From Brevipalpus yothersi (Eukaryota; Arthropoda; Arachnida; Trombidiformes; Tenuipalpidae), in the NCBI GenBank assembly GCA_003956705.1, contig QZCP01000667.1:308623-372622 (forward strand): a DNA stretch of 64,000 nt, given 5' to 3'. The notes beneath the pieces were generated by a model. The model was not told the DNA's origin. It saw only the letters and a program-made list of their open reading frames with translations, and made no database searches. Positions 25,343 through 37,796 of the stretch are shown in pieces. Within the stretch, counting starts at the first letter, position 1. Each line of letters begins with the position of its first letter. Both the position numbers and the translations under genes were made by a program.

Positions 25343-26720
25343 TTAGAATTTAGATTGATTCAATTTATCCAATGGTATGATCATCGTCAAATTATCATGT
25401 CCATGATTCCCATCTTTGAATTGCAAGGAGACAATGGCTACAAAGTATGCAACCACAAGAGTCACCATTGTTGGTCCAATGCTTGGTTGAATTATGTAAA
25501 ATCCAAGAATCTTGATACCAACTTCTCTTTGAGTGATTCGTTTCATGAACAGATTTGTCTGCAAAAGAATCAAAAAACATCAATATACTTCGACATTAGC
25601 AAGAAAATACATTCCTACACATTCCTACAAATACATTACAAATACTTACCTGAATGAACAAACCAAGATCATCTTTCGCCAAACTAACTTCGTACACTTC
25701 TTTCCACAAACTTGATGCACTTTGATAAATAAGACTCACATATAAAGTGATCACTTGAATGCGTAAAACTGCCAGTACGAGTTCACCAAAATGAAATAGT
25801 TTGTATTTCATTCCAGTGAAAAGAATATCATAAATAACGGTCACAACTTTGGGTGCGACGGTTAGATAGAAAATGTTCATGAAAAAAGATTTTATCCCAT
25901 CAAATTGATCAGTTAAATCGGTTAACAATTCGTAAAGATTTTGATAATAAGTAATCCATTTTGCATTAATAAGTTCCGCTTGGTGGGCATCCTTTGCTCG
26001 TTCTGATGCTGCCTTCAATGACCACCCAATATAAGAATATCCTTTGGCCAAGAAAAGAGACACAATTTGTATATCATAAATGAGAAAAGGATACAAAAAG
26101 TGGCCCCATATTAAGCCAAATTTTGTGGATAAATTCAAATACAATCGCCAGCCTCTCATACTCAAATACAAAAACTGGGCACCAATGATCATTGCTGCAT
26201 CAATAAAGGTTAGGACAATAAATTGAATAGTTAAATAGCTTTTTTGCCGACGAATATCAGCAATCACCTTTGGGTGTGATGAGAGTGCAAAAAAGCACCA
26301 TAGATCATCAAAATTAGCCCCAAACACAACGGCTTCATATTTCAAAAAGTCTCGAAGAATGGCGATGACTTCCAATTCCGTAAATATTTCGAAAAGGTAT
26401 CGATTGCTCTTCTCATCCAGAAAAACACCAACATTTTTGTACACCACTTGAGCTAGCTCAATTGAAGACATGATCAAGCGAATTGTGATCAAAATCAGTC
26501 CAGGATAGCAGGCTGCTTTGAGAAATTTGTACACTTTGGGTCGAAAGAAGAATGCCAAAAGTTTGTCTCCGTAAAAATGTTCCTCGAATAGGGAAACTTT
26601 CTCAACAGCACCTCGCTCATAGAGCATGAAAGATTTTCGAGGACCTTTTTGTGGCCTCCGAAGAAAGCGATAAATAGGATCATGATCAAGATATTCTTTC
26701 TTGATTGGACGAAAATTCAT
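25343..26720 (-). CDS. Gustatory-receptor-like seven-transmembrane protein
   Basis: Two exons, 26720-25650 and 25558-25343, are joined in phase 0 across a 91-nt intron (donor CAG/GTAAGT, acceptor TTTGCAG), giving 428 residues. The length and a run of about seven hydrophobic segments suit the insect-type chemosensory receptor family (ligand-gated cation channels in sensory neurons, N-terminus inside). The last exon carries the family's C-terminal signature region: AYFVAIVSLQF fits the TYhhhhhQF pattern of gustatory receptors, with a conservative first position. A last exon holding the seventh helix is also typical. The ATG at 26720 is the first Met of the open frame; an in-frame TTG at 26747 is not a credible eukaryotic start. 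Ligand unknown. It lies tail to tail with POMGNT1, and no tandem paralogue is seen. Confidence 0.82.
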
Positions 26721-26990
26721 CTTCACCAATTCAGGCGATTGATTCAAATGGTTGATGAAAGATGTATGATCTTATTGAGAATTGAAGTAGATAAACGGAG
26801 CTATATATATGCAAATAAAGATGATTATTGATTGGATAATTCTGACAGGTGCATTATTTTGATGAGATTTTTTGCCAACATTTTTACTGATATTGCATGT
26901 ACATGAAAATGGAATGTTTGTTCAATTGAACCTGTATGAGATCGAATTCTGCAAGATATAAGGGGGATGTCTGGCTGAACAGGCCAATGG

Positions 26991-27330
26991 TTACGAATGA
27001 TGTGATTCATTCTCATTTACTGTTGATCGAAAGTGATAATGTGATTCATTCTCACTTGATGATCGAGGATGATAATGTGATTCATTCTCATTCGTTGTTC
27101 CTGTGTGATGATGTGATTCATTCTCCATTGTTGATCGAAAATGATGATTTTGATTAGTTCTAAACAATCTCTGTTCATTTTTGAGGTGAAAAATTTTCCT
27201 CATAACGTTATTCTGTTTCTTCATTGAAAGTCTAGAGAGCACTTTCGGTAGAGATAGATTACCTTTGGACTCATCCTCTTTACCCCAAATCTCGGAAGTT
27301 CTCATCGATAAATCTGGTAGATTAAAAGTT
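26991..27330 (-). CDS. Hypothetical repeat-containing coding stretch, uncertain
   Basis: An open minus frame of about 110 codons. An N-terminal part mixes Ser, Lys and Asn; a C-terminal part has four tandem copies of an ENESHHH/ENESHYH-type unit encoded by the repeat at 26996-27142. No ATG opens it convincingly. The neighbouring upstream frame could not be spliced to it in phase: the GT donor tried leaves phase 1 and the CATTTAG acceptor needs phase 2. It could be the last exon of an unrecognised gene or a by-product of the repeat, which is also open on the + strand (26936-27157). No function is proposed. Confidence 0.2.
26996..27142. repeat. Tandem repeat, four units of 36-39 nt
   Basis: Units start at 26996, 27035, 27071 and 27107. 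Each begins with a GAT/AAT pair followed by GTGATTCATTCTC. Unit length is a multiple of three (one 39 nt, three 36 nt), so both strands stay open across the array. Confidence 0.9.
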
Positions 27331-27637
27331 CTAAATGAGAATTCATCATTTTTCAAACAAACTTCCCAAGATATTCGATGAAATCAAGACAGTTGAGACA
27401 AAAAGTAGCCCTAGATAACTGTTCGGCTTAGAATGATCAGAATTTCTATTTCTATTTCCTTCACACTCAGAGTATCCTGGATTCTGTTCCAGTATATCTT
27501 GATTCATATGTGGAATCATTTTTTGATTCCTCATGATCCCAAAATTCTAATTAGCGATTTAAGATCGAGAAGAAATGCGGGGCATAGATTATCTCAGCTG
27601 TCGTCTTATCGGTTTATACTGGGTTAGCGCAATTTTC

Positions 27638-27983
27638 CTAGGAAAAATGTACTTCGGATTTAAATGCAACGGAATACTTGCCATCAATGCTGATGCACGT
27701 TTCAACGCATTTTTTAATCAGATCGAGAATTTGGCCAGCATCTTCCTTGACTTCCTTGGAAATTTCTTGCGCTAATTCAAGCGCGGCATTGATGATATCT
27801 TTTGGCATCGAAGAACTGAAAGAAGGGGTCAGTATCTTCACTGTGATGAGCTGATTCACTTTCATGTACAGTTTCAATATAATGTTCACTATTATCGATA
27901 TTCACCTACCCGCCGCCCATCATATCCATTTCTAACGGAGAGGCCATTAACAGGAGCACAATTATGTGTGTAAAAGAAATCAT
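27638..27983 (-). CDS. Small secreted protein, 83 residues, unknown family
   Basis: Two exons, 27983-27910 and 27815-27638, join in phase 2 across a 94-nt intron (donor GG/GTAGGT, acceptor TTTCAG after a pyrimidine run). Exon 1 encodes a classic signal peptide: MISF, then the hydrophobic core IIVLLLMA, with cleavage plausible after the first 16-18 residues. The mature part starts with a Met/Gly-rich segment (MDMMGGG), then a charged amphipathic helix (about residues 29-60, with ELAQEISKEVKEDAGQ), then KKCVETC, whose two cysteines are four apart, and a short polar tail. The longer open frame in this region starts inside the intron; the signal-peptide exon gives a better gene model. I recognise no family. 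Secretion is inferred from the N-terminus. Confidence 0.6.
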
Positions 27984-29043
27984 TTTATCACTACATATCA
28001 TCAAAATACATGTTTTGTGGAAACAAATTCATTTGAATAGAGTCGAATCTTTCTCATTTTTCTGCCAATGTGTTCAAATTCTAGTTAAAGGTAAGCAAAG
28101 TTACTATGATGAGAGGAATCATCAATTTTGGTTGAATATAGAAGAATAAATATTTTTATATTCTAATTTATCGAAAGCTTTAAGGTCAGAAATGATCTCA
28201 TGTAACTGAGAGAATAAGATAAACTCGGATAGCTAAACCATAGCACAAGCTATACCCTTTCTCTATTCAGTATATCTTATTTAATCTATCTATTGATTCT
28301 GGTAAGGGAGTGAAAATATCACATTTCACGAGCCAATTTTGGTATAAAAAATTAGATGTGAGTATTGCGTGAGTCACTTTCAACTGATAAATTTTGAAAT
28401 TAATAACTCCTGGGAATTAGTATCTCTCCATTTTGATCTGGGTTTTTGATTCTGAGTTTGACTGGTCAGACAGTTTGTCAAACTTTCATCATTAGGTATG
28501 TTATTCTGAGAATCTTGAAATTTCCAATGTGTTCTGAATGAAATCGAAAATATTTGTTGAGTATTTCTCATCGTCGGGTGAAGTGTACACTAAGGTATTC
28601 AATGATTAGTGTCTTCCGAATTTCAAACCATCCAACACTGATACTGATGATGAAATATTTATTCATTCTTCTAGTAAACAAGTGGTGACTTTTTTGGAAG
28701 GGATGGAATTTTTGGCCAGAATAATTTATGATTAGATGTAGCTAATTGTGAGAAACGAGTAACAATGCATACCAATAGAGTGCTGAGTTTTTTTGATTGA
28801 TCAAAATTTTCTGAATTTGATTCAAAATGTGCCGATCACGGGGTAAATTAGTTGGAATTTGAGCTAATCATAGAATTATAAAGAAAAATGAATGATTGCT
28901 TAAAAATCTCACAAAGTGAGCGAATCTCTATGGAAGGTTCTGATAATCGCTAATTGAACTTAAAAATATGTAAATTCATATCCAAAAAAGATGATATAAT
29001 AATTTAGCATAATTGATGTTTCCTCTGTATTGTCTTGTAATAT
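27984..29043. other. Intergenic region, no supported gene
   Basis: About 1.06 kb, AT-rich, between two minus-strand genes. It should hold the promoter of the 83-residue protein gene and the 3' end of the ankyrin gene. The 60-63-codon frames at 27964-28149 (+) and 28380-28571 (-) show no domains or splice context. Confidence 0.55.
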
Positions 29044-31814
29044 TCAATGGTTTCTTTTTTCTTTGATTTTGTTTCCCAATTCACACCATGTCTTGTAATC
29101 GACTAGCTTTCGGTGGCCAATCGGAGGCAATTTAACTGACTCAGCTGACTTATTAGATTTTTTTTCCACCATATTGTTATTCATTCGATCTGAAAACTGT
29201 TTTGGACCGCTTTTTGAGGAATCTTTATCTCCATTAAACCAAGACACTGTTTCTTGTTGCCAAATTTCCTCATAAAAATCGGATGGATCTTCTGTAAATC
29301 TTCGACTGTTTGTTTGTTGTAGATGCTCAATTCGATTACGGAGAGCACTCTCGAAGCCATCTGATCGAGTGTCTCGATGATAATCACAATCACTGTCTTC
29401 CCGAGAATAGCCATTCATAATAGAATGGAAGACCAATGCATCTTTGTCCATGTGGATGGAATCCAATGATTTCACTTTGGGTATTAAAGTGTTTTGCATG
29501 TGTATACGTTTCATGGAATCTTCGTTGAGCGTTTCGTTGAATTGTGTGAGGAAGTTTGTCATTAGACGAGCACATTCAGTTTTGCCCTCTTCTTTGGCCA
29601 ATTCTAGAGCATTTTTGCCTTGATTATTTCTTTGTCTCAGTAGGCTTGCATCCAATTCACGTCTCAAAAAATTTGCAATAAATGCTTGGACTACTGGAAT
29701 ATAGCCCAGTCGAGCAGCATGCATAAGAGCTGTATTACCTTCTCTATCTTGAATTGTTATATCGGTATTATTCTGTCAGGAGAAAAGAAAGAAAAAAAGC
29801 AAATGAATATGGATCGTTTTCAATCATTCAGAATTTGAAAAGAACTCGATAAAATATCTTGATAATAGTGGAAAGTTTGGTAAAGATATTAAGAGAATAG
29901 AGACTTCCAAGAATCGAGAGTTTAAATTCCGAAGCTCCACAAGAGACAGCTGTCTTGATTGATCGAAGAATCGATATTCGTATTCGCAAAAAATAGAACT
30001 TTATCATTCAAATATTCTCATGAAGTGAAGGGCAAATATTGGATCAAGGTAAGAGAAAGGTGCACTTGAAGCAAACATAGGGAATGTTGATCGATTCTCT
30101 TTTTACTTCTCTCTCATTTAACCTTGAAATCATCGTTTTTCGATAAAAAGGTAGTCTTTTGCCCATTCAATCAACCAATCAATAAATTATTCATTCAAAA
30201 TCAGAAGAACAGATTGTATAAAAGCATCAAACCTGACCAGGAGCAATTTTTTTTCTCGGAAATATGAGTCTATAAATTAGTAAAGGTCATAAATTCACTG
30301 TATTCTAAGATTTTCCTGACTGATTGATTTTTCTGAGACCAATTGTTCAAGATATTAATAACATTGAAAATCTATTAAATCTATGAGAAAATAAGGCCAA
30401 AAAATTTCTTCTATCGACTTACATCAGCTAAAAATGTTTGAACCAAATCTTCTTGCCCTTTGATTGATGCCATCATCAGTGGCGTGATTCCTCGAAAATC
30501 TTGAATATTTGGATTAGCTCCCATGTCCAACAGCATTTTGGCAAATTTCTGTCTCATTTTTTTATTTTCACGACGATTAAGAGCCTTTGACAAATAGATG
30601 AGAGGAGTTTCACCAGTTTCATTTCGACCATTAACATCGATTCCACCTTGAAGAAGTAGAAGAGCTTGCCTAAAAACGATTAAAGAAAAGATGGACATTC
30701 AGACATTGATATCCATATTTCATGGGAGAGTCGAAAGAATCGGTCAAGCAGACAGCTCAATTGAAGGCAAAGCTCATAACTAATGAATTAGAGTTCATTA
30801 TACATATTGTATGAACATGGCCACATTCTCCAGCATCTGTGTGCACACGATTGCCCTAAAAAGAATCATTAGTCTAGTGAAGATCAATTTAAAGGAAAAT
30901 AGGACTATTTATCGCTTTTAATAGCCTCGATTCTATCAACGAACAGCATTACTAGGCTAAGAAATACGATATTATTGAAATTCATGTCTAACCTATTCTG
31001 AGAATTCTCGCCTTCGAAAGATTCTTGGAATAATAATGATCGATTGCACTTGACTGCTGATGAACTTTAGCAAAACACAATTGTGTTCTGCTTAATGAAT
31101 TCGGTCAGATGCCCTATGATCCAAACGATTATCCAGCTATCCGATTGTGATTTCACAATTTTACTTGGAAAAAATGTAAATCATTCAGATTGTTTTCATT
31201 TTAGCATTCAGCAAACGATCTATCTTCATTACTGGAGATGATCCACCTTGTTACGATGAAACTGATCAGTTTTTCGAGCTATATTAATTCAGGACAAAAA
31301 GATATTATGTTTTCATATTTTTCAGCATTCAGTTCTACACCATCAACCAAAATATCATTTAGATATGTAAAATAAACTGATATGTTAAATCAATAAAAAA
31401 AATGTTACACAATGTCATACTACACAGTGTTTTCATAAGTTTGGAGGATGAAAAAATTCCTTCTCATTTGCATGCATAGGAAAATTATCATTGTTATATG
31501 AGTTTTTTGACCGATTTCGATTTCGATTTCGAATGAAAAAGTTCGATCGACCTTAGAAATTGTAATCAGAATCTATGATCAAAACTTCATGCATTCAAAT
31601 TTTAATCAGAATAACTCTAGAAAATCAAAAACATTGAACTTTACCTGTAACGTTGATTTTTGATCGTCTTGAACAGAGCTAAACTATCTGAATCATTAGT
31701 TTTCAAGTCAATATTGATTTTTCGATTAGATGAACCTTTGTGCTTGAAATCACTAGAATAATAAGAAGTATTCCAAGGTCCATTGGAATTAATAGTATCA
31801 GTTATTGACACCAT
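29044..31814 (-). CDS. Ankyrin-repeat protein
   Basis: Three exons: 31814-31645, 30669-30423 and 29772-29044. The first join is AG/G across a 975-nt intron; the second is phase 0 across a 650-nt intron. The product is 381 residues. The N-terminal 40 or so residues are polar. Ankyrin repeats then run from about residue 45 to 200, with clear consensus pieces: DVNGRNETGETPLIY, GANPNIQDFRGITPLMMAS, TDITIQDREGNTALMHAARLG and NNQGKNALELAKEEGKTECA. The C-terminal 180 residues are low-complexity and polar, ending in a conserved-looking patch (KLPPIGHRKLVDYKTWCEL). The array order recalls ANKRD34-type proteins, but that is only an impression. The frame stays open upstream of the ATG to a possible acceptor near 31844, so a further 5' exon is possible. 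Probably a cytoplasmic scaffold; partner unknown. Confidence 0.75.
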
Positions 31815-33241
31815 ATTGTCTTCACACCAACAAACTCGTTCCGAGCTACATAAAATCCAAGAAAACTATCACATTCAATTCACATGAAAATATGTTCTCC
31901 TGAGACATCTTGAAACTCTGAGTTCTCAGTATGAAATGATGATGATGAAAATTCGAGAGTTCAGAAACGTTCTCGAAAAGAGTTGGTGCATGTCGAGTGA
32001 GCAGGCAAAAAGTTTCAAATATGAAGCTTCATATGTATATATGTTCGTATCAGCAACTTACATACAGATCAACCATTTCTATCGGTCCATGTAATGGTGA
32101 GCCTGTAATGAGAATGATCGATAACGTTCTCTCCTTTTCTCTCTCTCCATGGGAGGTGGAAGGTGAAAGTATTTCATGACATCGCTCTTTCCAGATCATC
32201 CAGTGTCATTCAGGACACTGTGCAAGTAGGCTCCTCATGAATGTGATAATCAGAGCGTTTCCACATTTCATACATTATAATTGTATAGTCGAGATATTCT
32301 TATTATGCTCATGGAGAGCAAAAGGGAAAGTGAGTGAAAATGTTTCAGGACACTCAACAATTGAAAGTCGGCCAGTCTACTGGACATTTTGTGTGAATGG
32401 CTGATGATTTGAAGCCCAGAGATAAATGGACAATTAGAGCACTGAAATGATAAGGCATTCAGTTTGTATCGAATTGTCCAGCCGATGAAATGCTCCAGAT
32501 ACTCTCACATGATGGACTTTAACCCCGAGTCCTATTTTTGCCTTCTTTCGTGCAGCAAGGTGTATCTACTCTCCAATTCATTAAGGGGAGCAACTTGTTT
32601 TGTTTTGGGTAAAATAATAATCCAGAAAGGTAATTAAAAATGGCAAACACATGGCATCGTTAAACTTTCTCATTACGATTAATAGGCCAAAGATATGACG
32701 TGAAAACACAGGAGAAGAAAACAAAAAAAAACTTGATAAGTGACAGAAGTTTTGTTCGCCTTGTACAGAAAACAAACGGAAATACGCCAGTTCATTTAGT
32801 CTATTCTTTGGATTTCAATTTACAAAGAGCAAAATATTGAAAACGTCTTCTCAATAGAAAAGTTTGAAAAAAAATTCAAATCGAAAGACTTTTCCTCTGG
32901 AATCGTTTTTCTTGTAAGATTCTCAAAATTTGCTTGATTGAAAGAGATCTTGACATTTACTGGACAGAGTAATGATTTCAATAATGGAATTCTCTTAGAA
33001 AAGATCTTTGGAGAGCTGGAATAGGATTTCATTCAAAGAATGATGGGAAAGTATAGTATTTACAGGTTTTCTGATATCTAATCAGCAGATGGGTAGACAT
33101 CTTTCTCATTTTAGAAAGAAAAAACTATTTACAAGATTAATGGCGATAAAATGTTGAAAATGAGCAATTATTTACAAAAATAAAAAGGACAAAAGAAATG
33201 AAATACAAAACTAGAATGCTCATGCTACCGTAATAATCTCA
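31815..33241. other. Intergenic region, no supported gene
   Basis: About 1.4 kb between the ankyrin gene start and the NCAPD2 stop. It would contain the ankyrin promoter and the NCAPD2 3' UTR. Frames at 31997-32179, 32581-32775 and 32820-33032 carry no recognisable features. Confidence 0.55.
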
Positions 33242-36200
33242 TCAGCTTTCACCACATTCCATCTCTTCCTCATCTTGATTGGCTGCATCAGCACCAGATT
33301 CAGCTGCCTCATCAGCTTCATCGGGATCTTTTTCTTCATTTATCTCATCTTCGACACCCTTGTTTTTGGCTTGATCCATTTTATTTTGCAGTTCATCCAA
33401 TATAGCTTTCGTTTCAGTTTTTATGGAAGCAGTTTTTGAGGCAGTAGAAACAATGCTCGAGAAAAGGTCATAAACCTCTGGAACTGATAATTTATCTGCA
33501 TAGAGGGGGAAGTGCTCGGAGAGTTTGGCCACTGATTTGTCACTGTATTTCAATAGGCTCAAACAGAACGCTAGATCGACCCATTGACGCTCGTTTCTGG
33601 TTGTAAAGAATGAAAAATAGTAACTTAGGTTAGTACCAATCACTAATAAAATAACAACGAATACTTACACATTCCCTTTGAATCTCTGGCACAACTTATC
33701 CACCAAAGTTTGCGTATGACGTTCTCTATCAATCAGATCAAACAAGAATCTCATGATGAATTGGAAATCTTCCTTGCTGACACAATCTTCCTCACTCGAT
33801 AGTCTACTAATGATGTCAGGAAGAACATTATAAATGGCATTCAATTTTTTGCTCAATTGAGTGAAAAATAGTCTTGCGAAAGATGCTATTTCCTCGACCG
33901 GGTCACACATGAGTTTGGCGATTTCGCTTATGCGTTCTTGAACCTTTATCATATCACACAGAATCAATCGAGATATCACTTTCAAAGTGTTGGTTCGCAC
34001 AAGAACAGAATCATCACTGAGTAGCTGATAAAGGCGAGGAGTCCAAGAGTCAAGAATTGTTGCAAATCGAACACATAAGTCTCCAATAACAATCACAGCA
34101 TTGGACCTGACAAGGGGCTTAGAAGATCTTGACATAATTGTCATCAAAACTTTTAGATTTGATTCACAAAACTTTTCACTAATTAACATCATTTTTCCAA
34201 GTGTTAAGGTGATGGCTGATTCTAATCTCACATCTGCAAACTTTCGAGGAGTAGATACCGCAATTTCTCGAGCCAAGCGAGAAACGATGTTGGCTAGCCG
34301 ATAAAGTAAATTTTCTTGATGCCCCTTCTTATTCACAATTTCCTCATTACATATATCGGCTATGAACTCGGCCTCTGCATCGTCGGCGGTGACAACTCCT
34401 GTGAGACCAAGCTCCTCTTCTTCTGGTTGAGCAGCTAATGATGCTCGCCCAGATTTTCTACGCATCGAGACACGAGGTCGAGCAATACTTTTTCTTTTTT
34501 CACTTTCCTCTTTCAAGGCATGACGAGTTTTCAATTCGGTGAAAATATTCACCTCCAGGTGAATGAGTAGGTTCAAAGCAACATTTCCCACAAAAGTGAA
34601 AAAGTTTGTGAGAACTAGAGAATTCACTTGGAAAAATTGATTATTATTGGTATTATTCTCCTTCTCTTCACTTCCATTCTCACGATTTTGCGTGGAGGTT
34701 GGCACTTGAGAATGGAATATCTCATCAGTTCCTGATTGTGTTGGCGGTAATTCGTTCATTTGCTTTTCAAAATCTTCTGTAAGAGTTTCACTAGCTAAAT
34801 CAGAACTTGATATTGGTTTATCAGTGATGATGTGCATCATCTCGTAGAGAATCTTCTCACAAATTGCATCAGGATGTTCAGCTAGATTGAAGATGACTTT
34901 TAAAGCTTCATCTTGCAAAGGCAGCCATCCTTCAAGATTGGGTTGACTAAAACTTTCAACTAGAATTTTGGAAATTCGGTCGAAAATTTGATGGCTCTTG
35001 AAACGATAGGGAAGTTCTGTTGTAACTATGCGTCCTTGGTTGGTCATTGCTTTAGATAACGTTGTACAAGTATATTGGGCAAGTTTAAGGTTTTTCAAGC
35101 CTCGATCACCGAGGCCCACATTCATCAATGTTTCCAGATTTTTTCTCACTAAGTCAGGTTGGTCTGAAGCTATCATTGCGATGATTTGAATGGCGAGGCA
35201 ACTTTCTTCTTCAGTAGAATCGGTGAATTTCATAGTGTATTTGTCCCATAATAGGTTGATCACACTCTTATCGATGTCATTTGATTTCACAAGCTCTTTC
35301 ATGAGCTCTTGGATTGAAATTATCTCTTCGAAGGAGGCTTTTCTTATTAAATCGAAAAGTTTTTTCAACATATCTCTAGCTCTCGCCGAATCAGTCATTG
35401 AATCTGATTGCTGGATAAGAAGACGGCGGTAAGCCTTGATCACCTCCTCTTTAGTCTTATCAGCAGTGAATATTAGAGTAATCATCTTTCTCAAACCAGC
35501 TTCCGCTTCTTCTTTGAGTCCAAACTCGTATGATGTGATGATGAAATCAATGGCCTCTTGGACATCGGTCACATTTTTTGAGTAGAGTAGGATACATGCC
35601 AGAGGAATGGAGTTCCTTAAGTGGTCAATAACACTCAAGATTCTATCTAAGTAGAGTATGACGCTCTCTTGTTTGTTAATGGATTGAGTCACAGCTTCCA
35701 GATCTTCTTCAACTCTCTCCTGGTCTACATTTCCTCCAACAACTTTTCCGATTACTTCACGCATTGTTTCATCACTTACGCAAGATGATGAGGGAGTAGC
35801 AGTTTTCAAATAGATACTCTTACAAAAGTTGAGAACTTTCTCAAGAGGTGAAACCATTTCCTCATCTCCCTCCTCGCCGGCTTCTTCATTTTCACCGGCC
35901 TCTTCACTGTTTTCATTAGTTTGAGATTTTTGGGAGCCATCTGATACCGTTTCATCACTACCTAATGCTTTAAGTAGCTTATAAATGGGAATGATTTCGT
36001 TGAATTTCTTATCATCTAGATTATAAACAAGCTTCATTTTCAAATCATCCTCTGTACACGAGCCATTCATGGACTGATCTTCATCTTCAGGTTCGAATTC
36101 TTCGATATTTTCTCTAAGATATCCGATGAAATCTGGCTCAACAATTTTCCATAGTTTGTTAGGGTCGAAGGCTTCCAACTGTTCTCCCTTCTCCTCAAGG

Positions 36201-37796
36201 CTTTTTCTCGTATTTTCAAGCTCATCGAGCTTTTCCTTAGCTTTTTCTCGGACACTGATGACAGCTTGTCGATTCAATTCAACACCAAAAATGTTGGCTT
36301 TAAGAAAAGTTGCAAGAAAATGAACCGCTGATTTCCGCACATAAGTTGTTTTATCGTTCAATCGTCCAACAATAGCTTCCATCAAAGTTTCGAAGCGACT
36401 GATTGGTATTTTTCTTTCTTCACAGAGTTTTGACCATGATTGGATAGCTCGGCCACGAGTGAAAGAACCAATATCATGAACATGAGCCTCAAGTTTGTCG
36501 AGGAGTTTATCACGAGTTTGTTTTTCGAGAGGAGTCATCTTGTCATCACTGAGACACTCAGAGACGACCGTTCCTATTATGCTTAAGGTAGCGCTCCTCA
36601 TGAGATAAGAATCTTGCTCCAGGAAAGGCAATAAATTGGCAATCGAGTTGAGCATTTCACGTGGACATTTCTCTGCAACTTCACAGAGGAATAGAGAGAT
36701 TGCTCTGGGACCACTTGAGTCTCTTGATAATTCTTTGATATCTATTCGCTCGATTTCACGAATAATTTCACTAATAAGAAGACTTTGATTGTGTTGCTTC
36801 ACAATGAACGATACCATTTGAGCTAAAATTGAAACTAAAGACTCCTTAAGCTGTAAAAGCTGGATTATCTTTAAGCAAAAACCTAATCGGTCAATGAAAG
36901 AGAAAATTTTTAGATCGAGACGTGCGATGAAGACAGACTTATCTTACCTAAGCTTCCTGAGTATTTTTCTATTGAATAACCGATAATATGAAAGATGTCT
37001 TCGACGAGAGGTTTGTTTCGATGAAGTGATTGATTCTCGATTAATTTCCAGCAGCACTTAATGACACAATTGATCAGACTTTCTTCAACAACTGGAGGAC
37101 TAAAAACTAGTTGAATAGGAAGAACGAGAAGTTTGAATAGTAGAGAAACTGCTTTTTCACGTTCCCGTTCATAATTGTCAACCCCAATACCAGAAGTGGT
37201 CTTCTTTTTGGCCGATTTTCGACCATCGGGTTTTGGTTCTTCTAGCCACTTTTTACTCAGAGCTGTCTCGCAAAGTTCAACCAGATTACAGATAGAGAAT
37301 ACCAACATTTTGAGAACGTTTGCTCTGTTAAGTTTTTCCTCAGGATCGGACAGTATGTTGGATCGCACTTTCTGAGCCTCGGATGAAAATTCCGCCTCGA
37401 ATAGAGTCAAAGCTCGGATTAAAGTTTTCCACAATAAATTCTGATGCTGAGATGTTAAATTTTTGAAATTCCTGAAGATAAAATGACAAAGAAAATTTCA
37501 CTTTTATATTCCCTCTATTTTTTAAGTTACCAACACTTACTTTAATCCACTGTAAAACATATCATAATCTTCTCGAATAAAATCGTATCCATACTCCTGA
37601 AACTTTCGTGATGCTCCTACATCACCAATCAAAAACAATTAGTAAACACATCAACATTAAATACGAACTGCTTACCATCAAGATAGTCGGCAACTTCTCG
37701 GACAGAATATTCTTCACTAACAGTGTAACGATTTTCATCAGTTACCACTCGTAATTCATCAAAATTTGATGGCACAGTAAACTTTTTACCACTCAT
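33242..37796 (-). CDS. NCAPD2: Condensin complex subunit 1 (CAP-D2)
   Basis: HEAT-repeat subunit of condensin I. It binds the kleisin and DNA and is needed for mitotic chromosome compaction. Five exons keep phase throughout: 37796-37676, 37616-37541, 37471-36948, 36882-33669 and 33596-33242. The total is 1429 residues, against about 1400 in human. The N-terminus starts MSGKKFTVPSNFDELR. The conserved N-terminal region includes VKIIQ-like LKIIQLLQ at the start of exon 4. HEAT units follow (TYVRKSAVHFLATFLKAN), then an acidic linker (EEAGENEEAGEEGDEE). The Cnd1 C-terminal domain has PLVRSNAVIVIGDLCVRF and DSVLVRTNTLKVISRLIL, and the protein ends in an acidic tail after QWVDLAFCLS. Exon 4 is 3.2 kb and extends 66 nt upstream of the first in-frame ATG to a TTAG acceptor. 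NCAPD2 and the GalNT gene are divergent, with 1.8 kb between start codons. Confidence 0.95.

Larger units (their letters stand above)
26721..27637. other. Intergenic region with tandem repeat
   Basis: It separates the receptor gene from the small secreted-protein gene. It contains the 36-nt tandem repeat described separately and two overlapping minus frames (27534-27346 and 27356-26991) that could not be joined by a phase-consistent intron. Confidence 0.4.

Noticed and set aside
30797..30858. Possible extra ankyrin-gene exon with an acceptor-like TTTTTAG
   Set aside because: It cannot be joined in phase: its frame meets a stop or needs a poor donor. Direct splicing of 31645 to 30669 gives a continuous ankyrin sequence.
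33242..33643. Separate 133-codon frame at the NCAPD2 3' end
   Set aside because: The part after 33596 is the last NCAPD2 exon; the extra N-terminal residues are intron sequence.
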